Shown here one piece after another: positions 43,784 through 52,940 of a stretch of 64,000 bases of DNA; within the stretch, counting starts at the first letter, position 1, and each line of letters begins with the position of its first letter. Where the stretch lies: assembly GCF_002257645.1 (NCBI RefSeq), contig NZ_NQMO01000009.1, positions 248,001 to 312,000 of the forward strand, in the 5' to 3' direction. The position numbers and the translations under genes are program-made. The DNA comes from Paenibacillus sp. XY044. GTDB lineage: Bacteria; Bacillota; Bacilli; Paenibacillales; Paenibacillaceae. Under the pieces are notes generated by a model. It saw nothing but the letters and a program-made list of their open reading frames with translations. It ran no database searches and was not told the origin of the DNA.

Positions 43784-44608
43784 TCAATTCCACTTCATTT
43801 CCTGCTCGGCCAGCAGTTTCTTAATTGCTTTCGCGGCTACTACGAATAGTTCAGGTTGGCTGAGCCCCGCAAGCTTTCCGGTTGCTTGCAGATGCGGTTC
43901 CAAAGACATAAATCCGGAATATCCCGTCTGTTTCAATTGCTGGAGAAGCAGACGCAGCTGCCCGTCCCCCTCGCCGGCAGGAACCACTGAACCATTGTCC
44001 ATCCGTGCGTCCTTCACATGAATATAAGAGATGTAGCCGGCGAGCAGCGGGTATGCCTCAGACATGGGGTGTACCCTGCATTGCACGAAATTTGCGGGAT
44101 CAAAGGCCGCTCTCATGCCGGGCGACGAAACGGCCTCCAAAATGTCCTTGCAGCGTTCTCCGGTATCGCCGTAAATGTGGCTTTCATTCTCATGCAGCAG
44201 TACGATTCCGGCATCATTCGCCAGCTGAACGAGCCGATTCATGCGACGGAAAACTTCCTCTCGGAATTTTTCATGTTCTCCCTCCGGAATATAAAACGAA
44301 AATATGCGGACAAACTTGGCTTGAAAAAACGCTGCCAAACGTATGGCGTGCTCGGCCTTTGCAAAATGTGGATCAAAGTCATCGGTGATCTTGATTTTTC
44401 CCAGAGGAGAGCCGATCGCGGAGACGCCGAATCCCCGCCGGGTCAGCCGTTCTTTAATCTTCACCGTTTCCTCTTCGGTTAAGTTCAATACATTTTCCCC
44501 CCAGACTCCCCGCAGCTCCAGATAACGAATATTTTCCGATTCGAGGACATCCAGCTGTTCTTCCAAATCCGATGAAATCTCATCTGCGAATCCAGTTAAT
44601 GTAATCAT
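43784..44608 (-). CDS. Sugar phosphate isomerase/epimerase-like TIM-barrel protein
   Basis: A 274-residue protein of the AP-endonuclease-2-like TIM barrel family (IolE/sugar isomerase group). Metal-binding candidates are in LLHENESHIYGD, AAFDPANFVQC, IHVKDAR and MSLEPHL. The ATG at 44608 follows GAAGGGGG; a longer reading to 44665 has no site. It is divergent from the AraC gene at 44729, its probable regulator. The substrate (inosose, ketose or keto-sugar) cannot be told. Confidence 0.82.
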   Translation of the reverse strand: MITLTGFADEISSDLEEQLDVLESENIRYLELRGVWGENVLNLTEEETVKIKERLTRRGFGVSAIGSPLGKIKITDDFDPHFAKAEHAIRLAAFFQAKFVRIFSFYIPEGEHEKFREEVFRRMNRLVQLANDAGIVLLHENESHIYGDTGERCKDILEAVSSPGMRAAFDPANFVQCRVHPMSEAYPLLAGYISYIHVKDARMDNGSVVPAGEGDGQLRLLLQQLKQTGYSGFMSLEPHLQATGKLAGLSQPELFVVAAKAIKKLLAEQEMKWN

Positions 44609-44728
44609 GATAAATCCCCCTTCATTTGCTGAACTGAAATACTTCATCATGGATGAGTCATACAATCTCGATTTTCTCTTGAAATTTCTGGAGCGAAATC
44701 TATGATTAGCTTAAAGGAGGCGGTGTAC

Positions 44729-45535
44729 TTGGAAATTGAGCATCATCCTCATCTTGTTCCGAATATCTTTCTGTTCATCGACCGTAGATGCTTTCCCGAG
44801 TGGACGATCCAAAAAGCAAAAATCGGCTTCCACGATCTAACGTTTGTGGTTGAAGGCATGGCGAATTACTATATTAATGGAGAGAAATTCACAGTAGAAG
44901 CAGGCGACATGATCTACGTCCCCGGGGGAAGCATCAGGGAAGCCCATACGTTCAAGGAGTCCCTCATGCATTCGTATCCGTTCAACTTTTTTTGGGCCGA
45001 ACCGCATAATCATATCCATCTCCCGTTTAAAGGCGTCACCAAGAAAGTGATCACCAAGGAGATTCTGGGGTATATTCGTGAATTCAACCATGTATGGATG
45101 AGCAAGCAGCCGTTTTACCACATCCAGGCACGCGCTTTGTTCGAGCTTATCCTCCACCGTCTGCTCACCAACTATTACCGGAAAGCGCCCATGCCGATCG
45201 ATCCGCGGATCAAGAAATTAACCGAATACATTTCAGAGCATTACTCGGAAAATCTCTCGATCGCCGAATTGGCGGAATGGCTGCATCTGAGCCCCGTCTA
45301 TTTGGGAAGGTTATTTAAGCAGAATACCGGTACGACACTCAAGGAGTATATCAAACGCATTCGCATCAACAATGCCGAAATGATGCTGTCATCCGGTGAC
45401 TTTACCGTGAAGAACGCGGCGGAAATGTGCGGGATTGACGATATTTACTATTTCAGCAAGCTGTTCAAGGAAATGAAGGGCTATCCTCCATCTGCTGCTA
45501 GGAAGCAGTCAGGGCAGAAGCACCTCCTTGAATAA
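44729..45535 (+). CDS. AraC-family regulator (isomerase/SBP locus)
   Basis: A 268-residue regulator with a cupin-like N-terminus (FVVEGMANYYINGEKF, GDMIYVPGG) and an AraC DNA-binding domain (LSIAELAEWLHLSPVYL, DIYYFSKLFKEMKGYPPS). The TTG at 44729 is preferred because AAAGGAGG lies eight bases upstream; the ATG at 44702 precedes that site. It lies between the isomerase gene (divergent) and an orphan SBP gene (convergent). Confidence 0.83.
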   Translation: MEIEHHPHLVPNIFLFIDRRCFPEWTIQKAKIGFHDLTFVVEGMANYYINGEKFTVEAGDMIYVPGGSIREAHTFKESLMHSYPFNFFWAEPHNHIHLPFKGVTKKVITKEILGYIREFNHVWMSKQPFYHIQARALFELILHRLLTNYYRKAPMPIDPRIKKLTEYISEHYSENLSIAELAEWLHLSPVYLGRLFKQNTGTTLKEYIKRIRINNAEMMLSSGDFTVKNAAEMCGIDDIYYFSKLFKEMKGYPPSAARKQSGQKHLLE

Positions 45536-45538
45536 GGA

Positions 45539-45570
45539 GTCCCCACTTCGGATGTTTTCTTCGTGGGGAC
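45539..45570. other. Inverted repeat between AraC and SBP genes, possible terminator
   Basis: An eight-base GC-rich stem, GTCCCCAC with GTGGGGAC, encloses a 16-base loop between two convergent genes. Neither side has a clear T run, so termination is only likely from position. Confidence 0.5.
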
Positions 45571-45584
45571 GGTACATATCACCG

Positions 45585-46958
45585 CTACTTTTTCCAAACC
45601 TCATCAATCGAAGCCTGGAACGGCTCTTTGTATTTTCCAATGACCGTGGAAACGGAATTTCCGTCAATAATGTCTCCGACTAGCTCGTAGTAAGGCATGG
45701 AAGGATACCCGTCTTTGCCGTCGACGACGTTGATGCTTTCCCCTGCCATTTTTGCATTGTTGATGTCGTCTTCGTTCTTGAATAACGTTTCGAGCGAAGC
45801 TTGTTTCGGGTAGTCGTAGATGGACTCGATATCGTTGATTTTTTCATAAATGTAAACCAATTGCTCGGGATGTTCGACCGCCTTCGGGATCGTCAAGTAA
45901 TTCGGAATCGTAAGATGGGAGTGGTACTCTGTAGCGCTGGGCCCTTTAGGGAACGGCAGGAAGCCTATATCCAAATCAGGCATATCCTTTTTGAATCCAT
46001 CCATCTCATAATCGCTCCCGGCATACATCAGCGTGTTCCCTTGACGGAAAAATTGGCCGGGTTCGGTCCAATCGCCGCCTTCGGTCGGTCTGGCGATGTT
46101 TTCCGTTGCGAGCTTGGATATGAAGTTTAAGGTTTCTTTCGTTTTCGGATCCTCCAGATTTTGCTTATCTCCCGAAACGATATTTGCGTCGTTGGCCGCC
46201 AGAGCCTGAACTAAAATGGAAGCGGAAGCGAGCCCCCAGGTGTCCAGCTTACCGTCATTATTCGTATCTTTGTTCGCCTCTTTGGCAGCCTGGATGAAGG
46301 TCTCCCAATTCCAGTCGTCTTCGTTGACGTATTCCTGCAGCGGCTTGAGGCCCAGTTTCTCCATCAAGGTTCGATTATAAAAAATACCTGATGAAGCACC
46401 GTTGATGCCTGCCCTGAACCCGTAGCCCCTACCCTCAAACTGGGAATAATCGTTCGTGTACTGCTGAATAAATACGTTCTGATTTTTGGTGAATTCATCA
46501 ACCGGGGAGAATAAATCCTGCTTCACGAGCGTTGGAATCATCCAAGGTCTGGCCATCCGGATCATGTCGCCGAGCGGCTCTCCCGCTAACAGGGATGACG
46601 TCACTTTATTCACGTACTCGCCATAGTCGATCGTGACGTATTCCATTTTAAAGTTATGCTTCTTCATGAGTTCGTCCAGGTTCTGCTTCTTTTTAATATT
46701 GTCCGGATTATCTTCCTTGATCGATTCGTCGTACCAAGATACCCATTTGATCGTCCGGCCGCCCATGTCGAAATTCATTTCCGAAGTACCGCTCTCTTCT
46801 TTTTCGTCCGGCTTCGCGGGTGCATTCGTGCTTTCTTCAGCGGCATTTCCGCCGCTTGAACCCGTGTTGGTTGCGCCTCCTCCGGAACCGCTGCTGCAAG
46901 AGGCCATCAGGATCAGAATCAAACACCAAACCAGCACCATTGACTTACGCTTCCTCAT
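45585..46958 (-). CDS. Orphan sugar-binding lipoprotein, paralogue of the one at 25603
   Basis: A 457-residue lipoprotein with lipobox MASC (C21). The mature domain matches the SBP at 25603 along its whole length (FDMGGRTIK, NFKMEYV, IDYGEY, SLLAGEPLGD, FNRTLM-like YNRTLM). The ATG at 46958 follows AAAGGGGGG. There are no permease genes beside it, so it either serves the permeases of the 14-27 kb locus or has a sensing role. Confidence 0.9.
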   Translation of the reverse strand: MRKRKSMVLVWCLILILMASCSSGSGGGATNTGSSGGNAAEESTNAPAKPDEKEESGTSEMNFDMGGRTIKWVSWYDESIKEDNPDNIKKKQNLDELMKKHNFKMEYVTIDYGEYVNKVTSSLLAGEPLGDMIRMARPWMIPTLVKQDLFSPVDEFTKNQNVFIQQYTNDYSQFEGRGYGFRAGINGASSGIFYNRTLMEKLGLKPLQEYVNEDDWNWETFIQAAKEANKDTNNDGKLDTWGLASASILVQALAANDANIVSGDKQNLEDPKTKETLNFISKLATENIARPTEGGDWTEPGQFFRQGNTLMYAGSDYEMDGFKKDMPDLDIGFLPFPKGPSATEYHSHLTIPNYLTIPKAVEHPEQLVYIYEKINDIESIYDYPKQASLETLFKNEDDINNAKMAGESINVVDGKDGYPSMPYYELVGDIIDGNSVSTVIGKYKEPFQASIDEVWKK

Positions 46959-47257
46959 AAAATACCCCCCTTTGGATTTCGCTGTCTCCATAGGACAGCG
47001 CTTTCAAAACATGAGCTTGCACGCGTATGCCTCCGTGATGACCGAAAGAATCGGTTCCAAATGCCGGTGGTTCCTGATGAACTGCAAGCACACGGATCAT
47101 GTTAAATGGATTTCCGGCAAACAACCATAGATAATCTAAATGGCATTTGTAAGTTTTAAACATCATTTCGGATTTTCAAAAATCCAGGCATCCTTCCGAT
47201 TCCCGCATTAGCAGCCTTCCTGAACCTGACCTGCTTTAACTAACGGAATATGAGCTC
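46959..47257 (-). promoter_or_regulatory. Promoter region of the orphan SBP gene with weak cre-like site
   Basis: The minus strand at 46993-47006 reads TGAAAGCGCTGTCC, 12 of 14 matches to the CcpA consensus, about 35 bases before the start codon. A small inverted repeat, GGATTTT/AAAATCC, lies at 47170-47185. A 73-codon open frame crosses the region but has no family likeness and was not called as a gene. Confidence 0.35.
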
Positions 47258-47294
47258 AAAAAAAAAGAAACCTATCCGTAAGGAAAGGTTTCTT
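47258..47294 (-). terminator. Terminator of the esterase genes
   Basis: A nine-base stem (47265-47273 with 47286-47294) is followed by a long T run on the minus strand, 15 bases past the esterase stop. Confidence 0.85.
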
Positions 47295-47308
47295 CCTGAT
47301 CCATGATG

Positions 47309-48079
47309 CTAAACTCGAAACAGCAGCTGCGAGAAATGGTACAGATCGTTTTTCCAAACCGGCCAATCGTGACCGCCGCTTTCCTCGTACCAGACATGAG
47401 GAACTCCGTGCTTTGACAAAAACGAGTGCGTCCGGTCACTGATATGCTTCAGGTCATCCTGGTCTCCGCAAGATAGCCAGAGCAGTCTAAGCAGATTTGC
47501 TGCCTCTTCGGGATTCGGTACGAGCAATTCCGGGACCTTGGTATTAGGGGCCGGAGAAAAAGCTCCTACCCAGGCAAAGCGGTCGAGATGATTCAATCCG
47601 ATATTCAGCGCCTGCCCTCCGCCCATGGACAAGCCGGCGATACTATAATTCTCTCTGCCTGTGAATACCGGGTATTTCGATTCAATAAAAGGAATCAGAT
47701 CATGAAGCAAATCGAACTCGAAGGTCTCGAAGGCTTTCACCTTGTCGGGATCGAATATGTCTCCTTCCGCCCTGTCGTTCGGCATCGCACGGCCATTAGG
47801 GAGTACGACGATCATGGGCTCGAGCTTGCCGACGGCGTAAAGATTATCGAGCACGACCTGTATATTGCCGTGATTCTTCCATTCAGCTTCATCCCCGCCT
47901 ATTCCGTGCAGGAGAAAGAGCACGTTATACTTGTGTTGTTCTGAGTATCCAGGTGGGGTGTATATGAACGTTTTGCGGTCACAGCCGACAGTTTCTGAAT
48001 CATATTCCACAAGTTCGAATTGTCCGCGGCTGATATGTTCCCTATATTGGTCAAAGCCCGTTGGCGCTGTTTCTATCAA
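47309..48079 (-). CDS. CE1-like esterase (acetylxylan/feruloyl esterase type), cytoplasmic
   Basis: A 256-residue alpha/beta hydrolase of the esterase D/CE1 group. The nucleophile is S151 in GLSMGGG, the acid probably D206 in CGDQDD, and the histidine H237 in GGHDWPVW; the oxyanion strand LLHGIGG is present. It has no signal peptide. The TTG start at 48079 follows GGGGAGG by eight bases. It lies 65 bases downstream of the SGNH esterase gene and probably shares its transcript. A role in removing acetyl or feruloyl groups from imported xylo-oligomers fits the region. Confidence 0.82.
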   Translation of the reverse strand: MIETAPTGFDQYREHISRGQFELVEYDSETVGCDRKTFIYTPPGYSEQHKYNVLFLLHGIGGDEAEWKNHGNIQVVLDNLYAVGKLEPMIVVLPNGRAMPNDRAEGDIFDPDKVKAFETFEFDLLHDLIPFIESKYPVFTGRENYSIAGLSMGGGQALNIGLNHLDRFAWVGAFSPAPNTKVPELLVPNPEEAANLLRLLWLSCGDQDDLKHISDRTHSFLSKHGVPHVWYEESGGHDWPVWKNDLYHFSQLLFRV

Positions 48080-48144
48080 TTTCGTTTCCTCCCCTGTTAT
48101 GGACTCACATGATTAAATAGAACTGTACCAAGTATAAACAAGCT

Positions 48145-49443
48145 TTACAGTACGTAACCAAACCCCAGAATAGTAAACCGTTTATGCTCGCTGCCCGCCG
48201 CCATACTGATCTCGACGGTATGTTGCCCTGATTCCGGCTCGTCGTACAAAATAACCGCACTGCAGTGCGTCCAGTTCACTTCATGCGGATCAGCGGTCAG
48301 CTTGTGCTTTCCGTCCACCCGAATCTCCGCGGATCCAAAGTCGCTGCTTCCCGAGTCTTTAAATACGAGAATGAGACGCTTGCTCCTGATGGTCATTGTA
48401 AAATGGCCCTCTCCCGATCCGGCTGTATGCATCCAGTTATGAGGAAACTGGGGCGTGCCATAATCGTGATCGTCCATTTCCGCGAGCTGCAGATCGGTAT
48501 CGGTCTCCTGAAAACCGCCGGTATCGATCTGAGCGATACGGTCACCGTTCTGGCGATCCAGCAGCCGGGTCTGAACGTAATCGTTGCCGATCAACGGCGG
48601 TTTATCGGTCAGGACATCCTCCTCATCAGGTGCAGACCGGTCCGTGACTTCGAACAGCCAGTCCAGGCAATCCGCCATGATCTGATGGCCGCTATTCGTC
48701 GGATGATAGATATCATAGAAGAACTGCCTTTTGGAGATGACGCCTCCTTGGTCCCTGGCCAAACTGAACTGCTCGACGACGGCATCCTTTATGCTGACCA
48801 TGGGAAGGTCGTAGTGCCACCCGACCGGAGCCAGCCGATCCTGAAGATTCCAGTCGTTCAGGAACACGCTGAACAGCAAGATCACCGCAGGCCGGCTATC
48901 GCCGCCAAGCGCCTTAAGCACCAAACTTTCGTAGCAATTGCCCCGCGTCTCGTCGCCGGCGTCATTGACGGCAAACTCCACGACCACGATATCCGGATTC
49001 TCCGTACCGTCCCGGAGCACATCCCGATCATATCGTACGATCCCCAGCTCTGACGGCGTCCCGCCTACTCCCGCTTTGATCAGACGGATGGGACTGCCTT
49101 CGGAGGAGGCGAACCGCTTCCTAAAAAGATCGTGCGACCTGTAGGCGTAACCATTTGCAGGAAGCGGGATAGCCCCAGCTCCATGGGTGATGGAGCCGCC
49201 GATGTAGGCGATGGTGACCGGCTCCCCTCTCTTCGCTTTTTCGATGGCCGCTTTCAATCTCTTGTTGTTGCCTCGATTCAAAAGAGATTTGGCGACCATG
49301 TCACGGTAGGACTGCCCCTCAAAGTCAACCGGAGGATCGATCATGTCTTCGGCAGCTTGATCATCTTCACGCCGATTCTCGGGGTCCCGCGGGGCCGCAG
49401 GGCCGCGAGCTTCGTTCGTGGATGCAGCTGGATGGTCTGTCAT
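48145..49443 (-). CDS. SGNH/GDSL esterase with C-terminal beta domain
   Basis: A 432-residue protein. An unusual charged, low-complexity N-terminus (1-35) is followed by an SGNH hydrolase domain (about 75-270): S84 in GGSITHG, the glycine block VGGTPS, N160 in FAVND and the D244/H247 dyad in DIYHPTNSGH. Residues 290-432 form a beta domain of unknown role. There is no signal peptide. The ATG at 49443 follows GAGGGG. With the CE1 gene it makes a two-esterase unit, probably for deacetylating imported xylan fragments. Confidence 0.78.
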   Translation of the reverse strand: MTDHPAASTNEARGPAAPRDPENRREDDQAAEDMIDPPVDFEGQSYRDMVAKSLLNRGNNKRLKAAIEKAKRGEPVTIAYIGGSITHGAGAIPLPANGYAYRSHDLFRKRFASSEGSPIRLIKAGVGGTPSELGIVRYDRDVLRDGTENPDIVVVEFAVNDAGDETRGNCYESLVLKALGGDSRPAVILLFSVFLNDWNLQDRLAPVGWHYDLPMVSIKDAVVEQFSLARDQGGVISKRQFFYDIYHPTNSGHQIMADCLDWLFEVTDRSAPDEEDVLTDKPPLIGNDYVQTRLLDRQNGDRIAQIDTGGFQETDTDLQLAEMDDHDYGTPQFPHNWMHTAGSGEGHFTMTIRSKRLILVFKDSGSSDFGSAEIRVDGKHKLTADPHEVNWTHCSAVILYDEPESGQHTVEISMAAGSEHKRFTILGFGYVL

Positions 49444-49564
49444 GGAAATCCCCTCTTCATTGTGATTAGGAATTTGCGTTTCGATTTATCAAACTTCATT
49501 ATCCCTGCAGCGGACGGATAAACTCAATCCGCATCTCTTTACATACCCACCCGATGTTTACTGC

Positions 49565-51103
49565 TTACGGGGCAGAAATACCTAACCGATCTCCCGGTTG
49601 ATGCCGCTTTCTGTAAGCTACAGGTTTGAGAGCCGTCCGCTTCTCGAATTCTCTTAAAAAATGGTGATAGTGGACATATCCTAGATCCTCTGCGATCACC
49701 CGCACCGTTTCTTCGGTGTCGCACAATCTTCTTTTGGCTTCGGCAATCCGCAGATCGTGTATGTATTCCAGAATGCCGACACCGTTCTTTTTGATAAACG
49801 CCTGCCCTAAATAAACCGGATTGATAAAAAATCGTTCCGCGATCTTCTTGATCGTCAGATTCTGATGGAAATTCTCTTGCAAATAACGCTCGATTTGCAC
49901 CAAGGGATGCTCGGAATTCATTTCTTTGTAGTGCTTGACGGTTCCCATGCATAATTCTAAAAACGTGTGCAGCGACTGCTTTAACGCAGCAACGGATCCC
50001 GGCTTCGTTTTTAAAAAATGGAACACATCCCGCCATAAATCCGTGGTCCCGCCGAATTCCCTGAGCAGCTCGATACTTTTCATGACGATCTGAATGCTTG
50101 CCATGTACGCCACTTCAGGGGCAGTCTTGTTATCCTTTAATGTCTCGAACAGCTGATGGAGCATATCGCAAACTTTCTGTTCCTGTGATCTCTCGACAGC
50201 GATGAGCAATTCATCCAGGACAAGGGACGGAGGAAGAACGTAACTCATTTCATGCGAGGAATCCGGGTCACCGTCAATCACCCCTCCCTCCTCCGAACGG
50301 AAGAAGCGCTGAAGGGAAGCCTTGGCTGCCCTCATATAAGACTCAGGCAAGTCATGGAGAGTTTGAACCGAAGGACCGACGGATACGGAGCAGTCAAGGC
50401 CATGCTTCAGCAGTTCTTCATGCACGCGCCGCGCAAGCTCTAATGGTTTACGGGCAGTATCTACGATAAGACCGGCTTGATTGCAGTACATATCTACAGA
50501 TAACGCATGCCCTGACTGGGAAAACGACCGGCAAATTTCCGTTCCCTCGCATGTCAGCCCTTCAATGTGGATATACCGCCAGCCGGTGGCTTGCTGATTC
50601 ATCTGATCCATCAAATGCGCAATATCCCCGTCGACTTCGGTCAGTTCTCCGCGGAGCATTCGGGAAAGGGCGATGGCCAAGACTTGTTTGGAGGTAGCCT
50701 CTTCTTGCTCCCTGGTGCGTGATTTGGCGTCAAGTTCATTAACAATCGTCGCGATCATCGTATCCCACTCAGGCTCAATTACCGGTTTGAGCATATAAAA
50801 TCTCACCCCGTACCGAAGAGCCGTGCGGGCATATTCAAAGTCGCTGTACCCGCTGAGAACGACAAAGATCGGATCATAATGTTCCATGGAACGGACTCGG
50901 CGTATCAATTCCAGTCCGTCGATCCCCGGCATGCGAATATCGGTGACCACCAAATCCGGCAACGTGTCCATAATCAGAGACAGGGCATCTTCGCCGTCGT
51001 CGCATGCTCCGCAGATTTCAAAACCGAGTCCTTCCCAATCGCTCAACATCTTCAGCCCCTCGAGGGCAATCGCTTCGTCATCAACAAGAAGCACGCTATA
51101 CAT
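49565..51103 (-). CDS. YesN-type response regulator, second of two around one kinase
   Basis: A 512-residue regulator with a receiver domain (DDE at 8-10, acceptor D55 in VTDIRMPG, lysine in MLKPV), a variable middle domain and an AraC DNA-binding domain (LTIKKIAERFFINPVYL, YVHYHHFLREFEKRT). The ATG at 51103 follows GGGAGG and overlaps the kinase stop by eight bases, so the two are coupled. It is the last gene of the regulator-kinase-regulator set. Confidence 0.9.
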   Translation of the reverse strand: MYSVLLVDDEAIALEGLKMLSDWEGLGFEICGACDDGEDALSLIMDTLPDLVVTDIRMPGIDGLELIRRVRSMEHYDPIFVVLSGYSDFEYARTALRYGVRFYMLKPVIEPEWDTMIATIVNELDAKSRTREQEEATSKQVLAIALSRMLRGELTEVDGDIAHLMDQMNQQATGWRYIHIEGLTCEGTEICRSFSQSGHALSVDMYCNQAGLIVDTARKPLELARRVHEELLKHGLDCSVSVGPSVQTLHDLPESYMRAAKASLQRFFRSEEGGVIDGDPDSSHEMSYVLPPSLVLDELLIAVERSQEQKVCDMLHQLFETLKDNKTAPEVAYMASIQIVMKSIELLREFGGTTDLWRDVFHFLKTKPGSVAALKQSLHTFLELCMGTVKHYKEMNSEHPLVQIERYLQENFHQNLTIKKIAERFFINPVYLGQAFIKKNGVGILEYIHDLRIAEAKRRLCDTEETVRVIAEDLGYVHYHHFLREFEKRTALKPVAYRKRHQPGDRLGISAP

Positions 51104-52916
51104 GAATTTCACCTCCCGCTTGTGCTTGAACCTGGTTCAACGGGATTTGGATTACGATCGCCGTACGTACATATGGATCGCTTTCAATGACAAGCTTGGC
51201 TTGACCGTCGTAGTACACTTTCAGACGCTTATACACGTTGCGCAGTCCGATATTTTTTCCGGTGTCATCGTCCGAATGAAGATTGCGGTTGATCCAATCC
51301 AGCTTGTCCTTGTTCATGCCGATCCCGTTGTCTTCAACGGTAATGATAAGGTCCTCATAGGACCGATGGATCCCGATCCGGATCAACCGTGCTCCTTTGA
51401 CCGATTGGAGTCCATGCTTGCAAGAGTTTTCCACGAGCGCTTGGATGCTCATTTTAGGGATCCGGTACATCATCAGGCCGGGATCAACGTCGAGCTCATA
51501 GGAAAACCGGTCCTGGAACCGGAACTTTTCGATCTGGAGGTACATTTCAATGAACATCACCTCCTCCTCAATCGTCACCAGGTCATCTTTCCAGCTTAAT
51601 AGCCTGCGCAGGATCTGGGCCAGATTGCGAATAATATCGGTCACCTGCTCGTACTTGTATTTTTTGCAGATGACCAGCACCGCATTTAATGTATTAAATA
51701 AAAAGTGGGGGTCCACCTGGCTTTGCAAATAGTTCAATTCCGCCCTGACCCGTTCCAGCTCCAGATCCTTCTTCTGGATTTCCAGCTTGTAGACGTCGTT
51801 AATCAAATTGCGGATTTTTTCGGTCATCACGTTAAAGCTCCGCAGGAGCCCGCCGATTTCGTCTTTCCCTTCGTACATATGAATCGTTTCGAAACGTTCG
51901 TAGTTTACAAGTTTCATATGCTTGTACAGCTGCTTTACTCTTAGATTGTAGGAACGCAGAATGACTACAAATAAGATGGCCGGGATCAGCGTGGTGATCA
52001 GAGCCAAAATCAGGATAAAACGAAGGATATGACGAAGCTCGCCGCTGATATCTTTCCTTTCGGGCGTTCCGACCAGATTCCAGCCCTGTGTATAATTTGC
52101 CGGTCCTAATGGCCTGACAATATCCTTTATCGCTCCATCTCCGGAAGCTCCGCTCTCAACAGGGAGGCTCAACAGTTGACTGTCACCCGCATCATCATGC
52201 GACTGATCGGATGCCAAAACGATTCTGTTTTTGTCATCGATCAGCTTTAATGTCATATAATCCCGTTCCTTGGCGAACAATTCCTTCAGACTGTCCAATC
52301 TCAAATCGATCCGCAGATACTTTGTATGCTTTAATAGTCCGGGGTAATTGTCCATTTTCCGAATGATGCTGATGTATACCTTCTTTTGATTCGGGTACAT
52401 CGGGTTCGTATCCAAATACGAAGTGAGCAGCACTTTTTCTTTGCTCCCGGCGATTTTTTGATACCACTCGCTGTTCCTATCGCTGTTTTGCAAGACAAAA
52501 TAGCTGTTGCCGCTTTGAATGGTCGGATTCGTCGTATATACGCCAAGCCATAAAATATAGGAATGCAGGTTACTGTACTGACGCAGCCGATCTCTTAATA
52601 TATTGTCGTAATTTTCATAGTACTCATCATAATCCGCATAGTTATAGTCCAGCATTTCATTCAACGTCCGGTCCGCAGCTACCGTGTTGCCGATGGCAAC
52701 GCATTCATTAACCATTTGCATAAAATCGTAGCCCGCCCGCTCTACCGAAATTTGCAGATTTTCCTGTTCACGGGTTTCGGCATTTTTGCTGGTCTGCAAA
52801 TAGAACAGCGTATTGATGCTGATGATCGGAATAAGCACACCGAGCAGGATGATTAAAAACTTGTATCTTAAAGGGATATCGTCCATGAGAGCTGAGGTCT
52901 TCCACTTCACGTTCAT
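51096..52916 (-). CDS. YesM-type sensor histidine kinase
   Basis: A 606-residue kinase with a helix at about 19-40, an extracytoplasmic sensor (41-297), a second helix (298-320), a HAMP-type region, a phosphorylation site H404 in VDPHFLFNTLN and an ATPase domain with VEDNGIGM. The ATG at 52916 follows GGAGACAGG. It lies between two YesN-type regulator genes, 24 bases after one and overlapping the other. It lies directly downstream of a complete importer operon and may sense the same sugar. Confidence 0.93.
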   Translation of the reverse strand: MNVKWKTSALMDDIPLRYKFLIILLGVLIPIISINTLFYLQTSKNAETREQENLQISVERAGYDFMQMVNECVAIGNTVAADRTLNEMLDYNYADYDEYYENYDNILRDRLRQYSNLHSYILWLGVYTTNPTIQSGNSYFVLQNSDRNSEWYQKIAGSKEKVLLTSYLDTNPMYPNQKKVYISIIRKMDNYPGLLKHTKYLRIDLRLDSLKELFAKERDYMTLKLIDDKNRIVLASDQSHDDAGDSQLLSLPVESGASGDGAIKDIVRPLGPANYTQGWNLVGTPERKDISGELRHILRFILILALITTLIPAILFVVILRSYNLRVKQLYKHMKLVNYERFETIHMYEGKDEIGGLLRSFNVMTEKIRNLINDVYKLEIQKKDLELERVRAELNYLQSQVDPHFLFNTLNAVLVICKKYKYEQVTDIIRNLAQILRRLLSWKDDLVTIEEEVMFIEMYLQIEKFRFQDRFSYELDVDPGLMMYRIPKMSIQALVENSCKHGLQSVKGARLIRIGIHRSYEDLIITVEDNGIGMNKDKLDWINRNLHSDDDTGKNIGLRNVYKRLKVYYDGQAKLVIESDPYVRTAIVIQIPLNQVQAQAGGEIHV

Positions 52917-52940
52917 GCACCTGTCTCCTGCATCATATTT

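Noticed and set aside
46945..47166. Small 73-codon minus-strand frame upstream of the orphan SBP gene
   Set aside because: It overlaps the SBP ribosome site and start, has no site of its own and shows no family likeness; the region is better read as promoter and leader.
47170..47185. Short palindrome GGATTTT/AAAATCC considered as an operator
   Set aside because: AT-rich, only seven bases per arm and not repeated near other promoters, so chance is a fair explanation.
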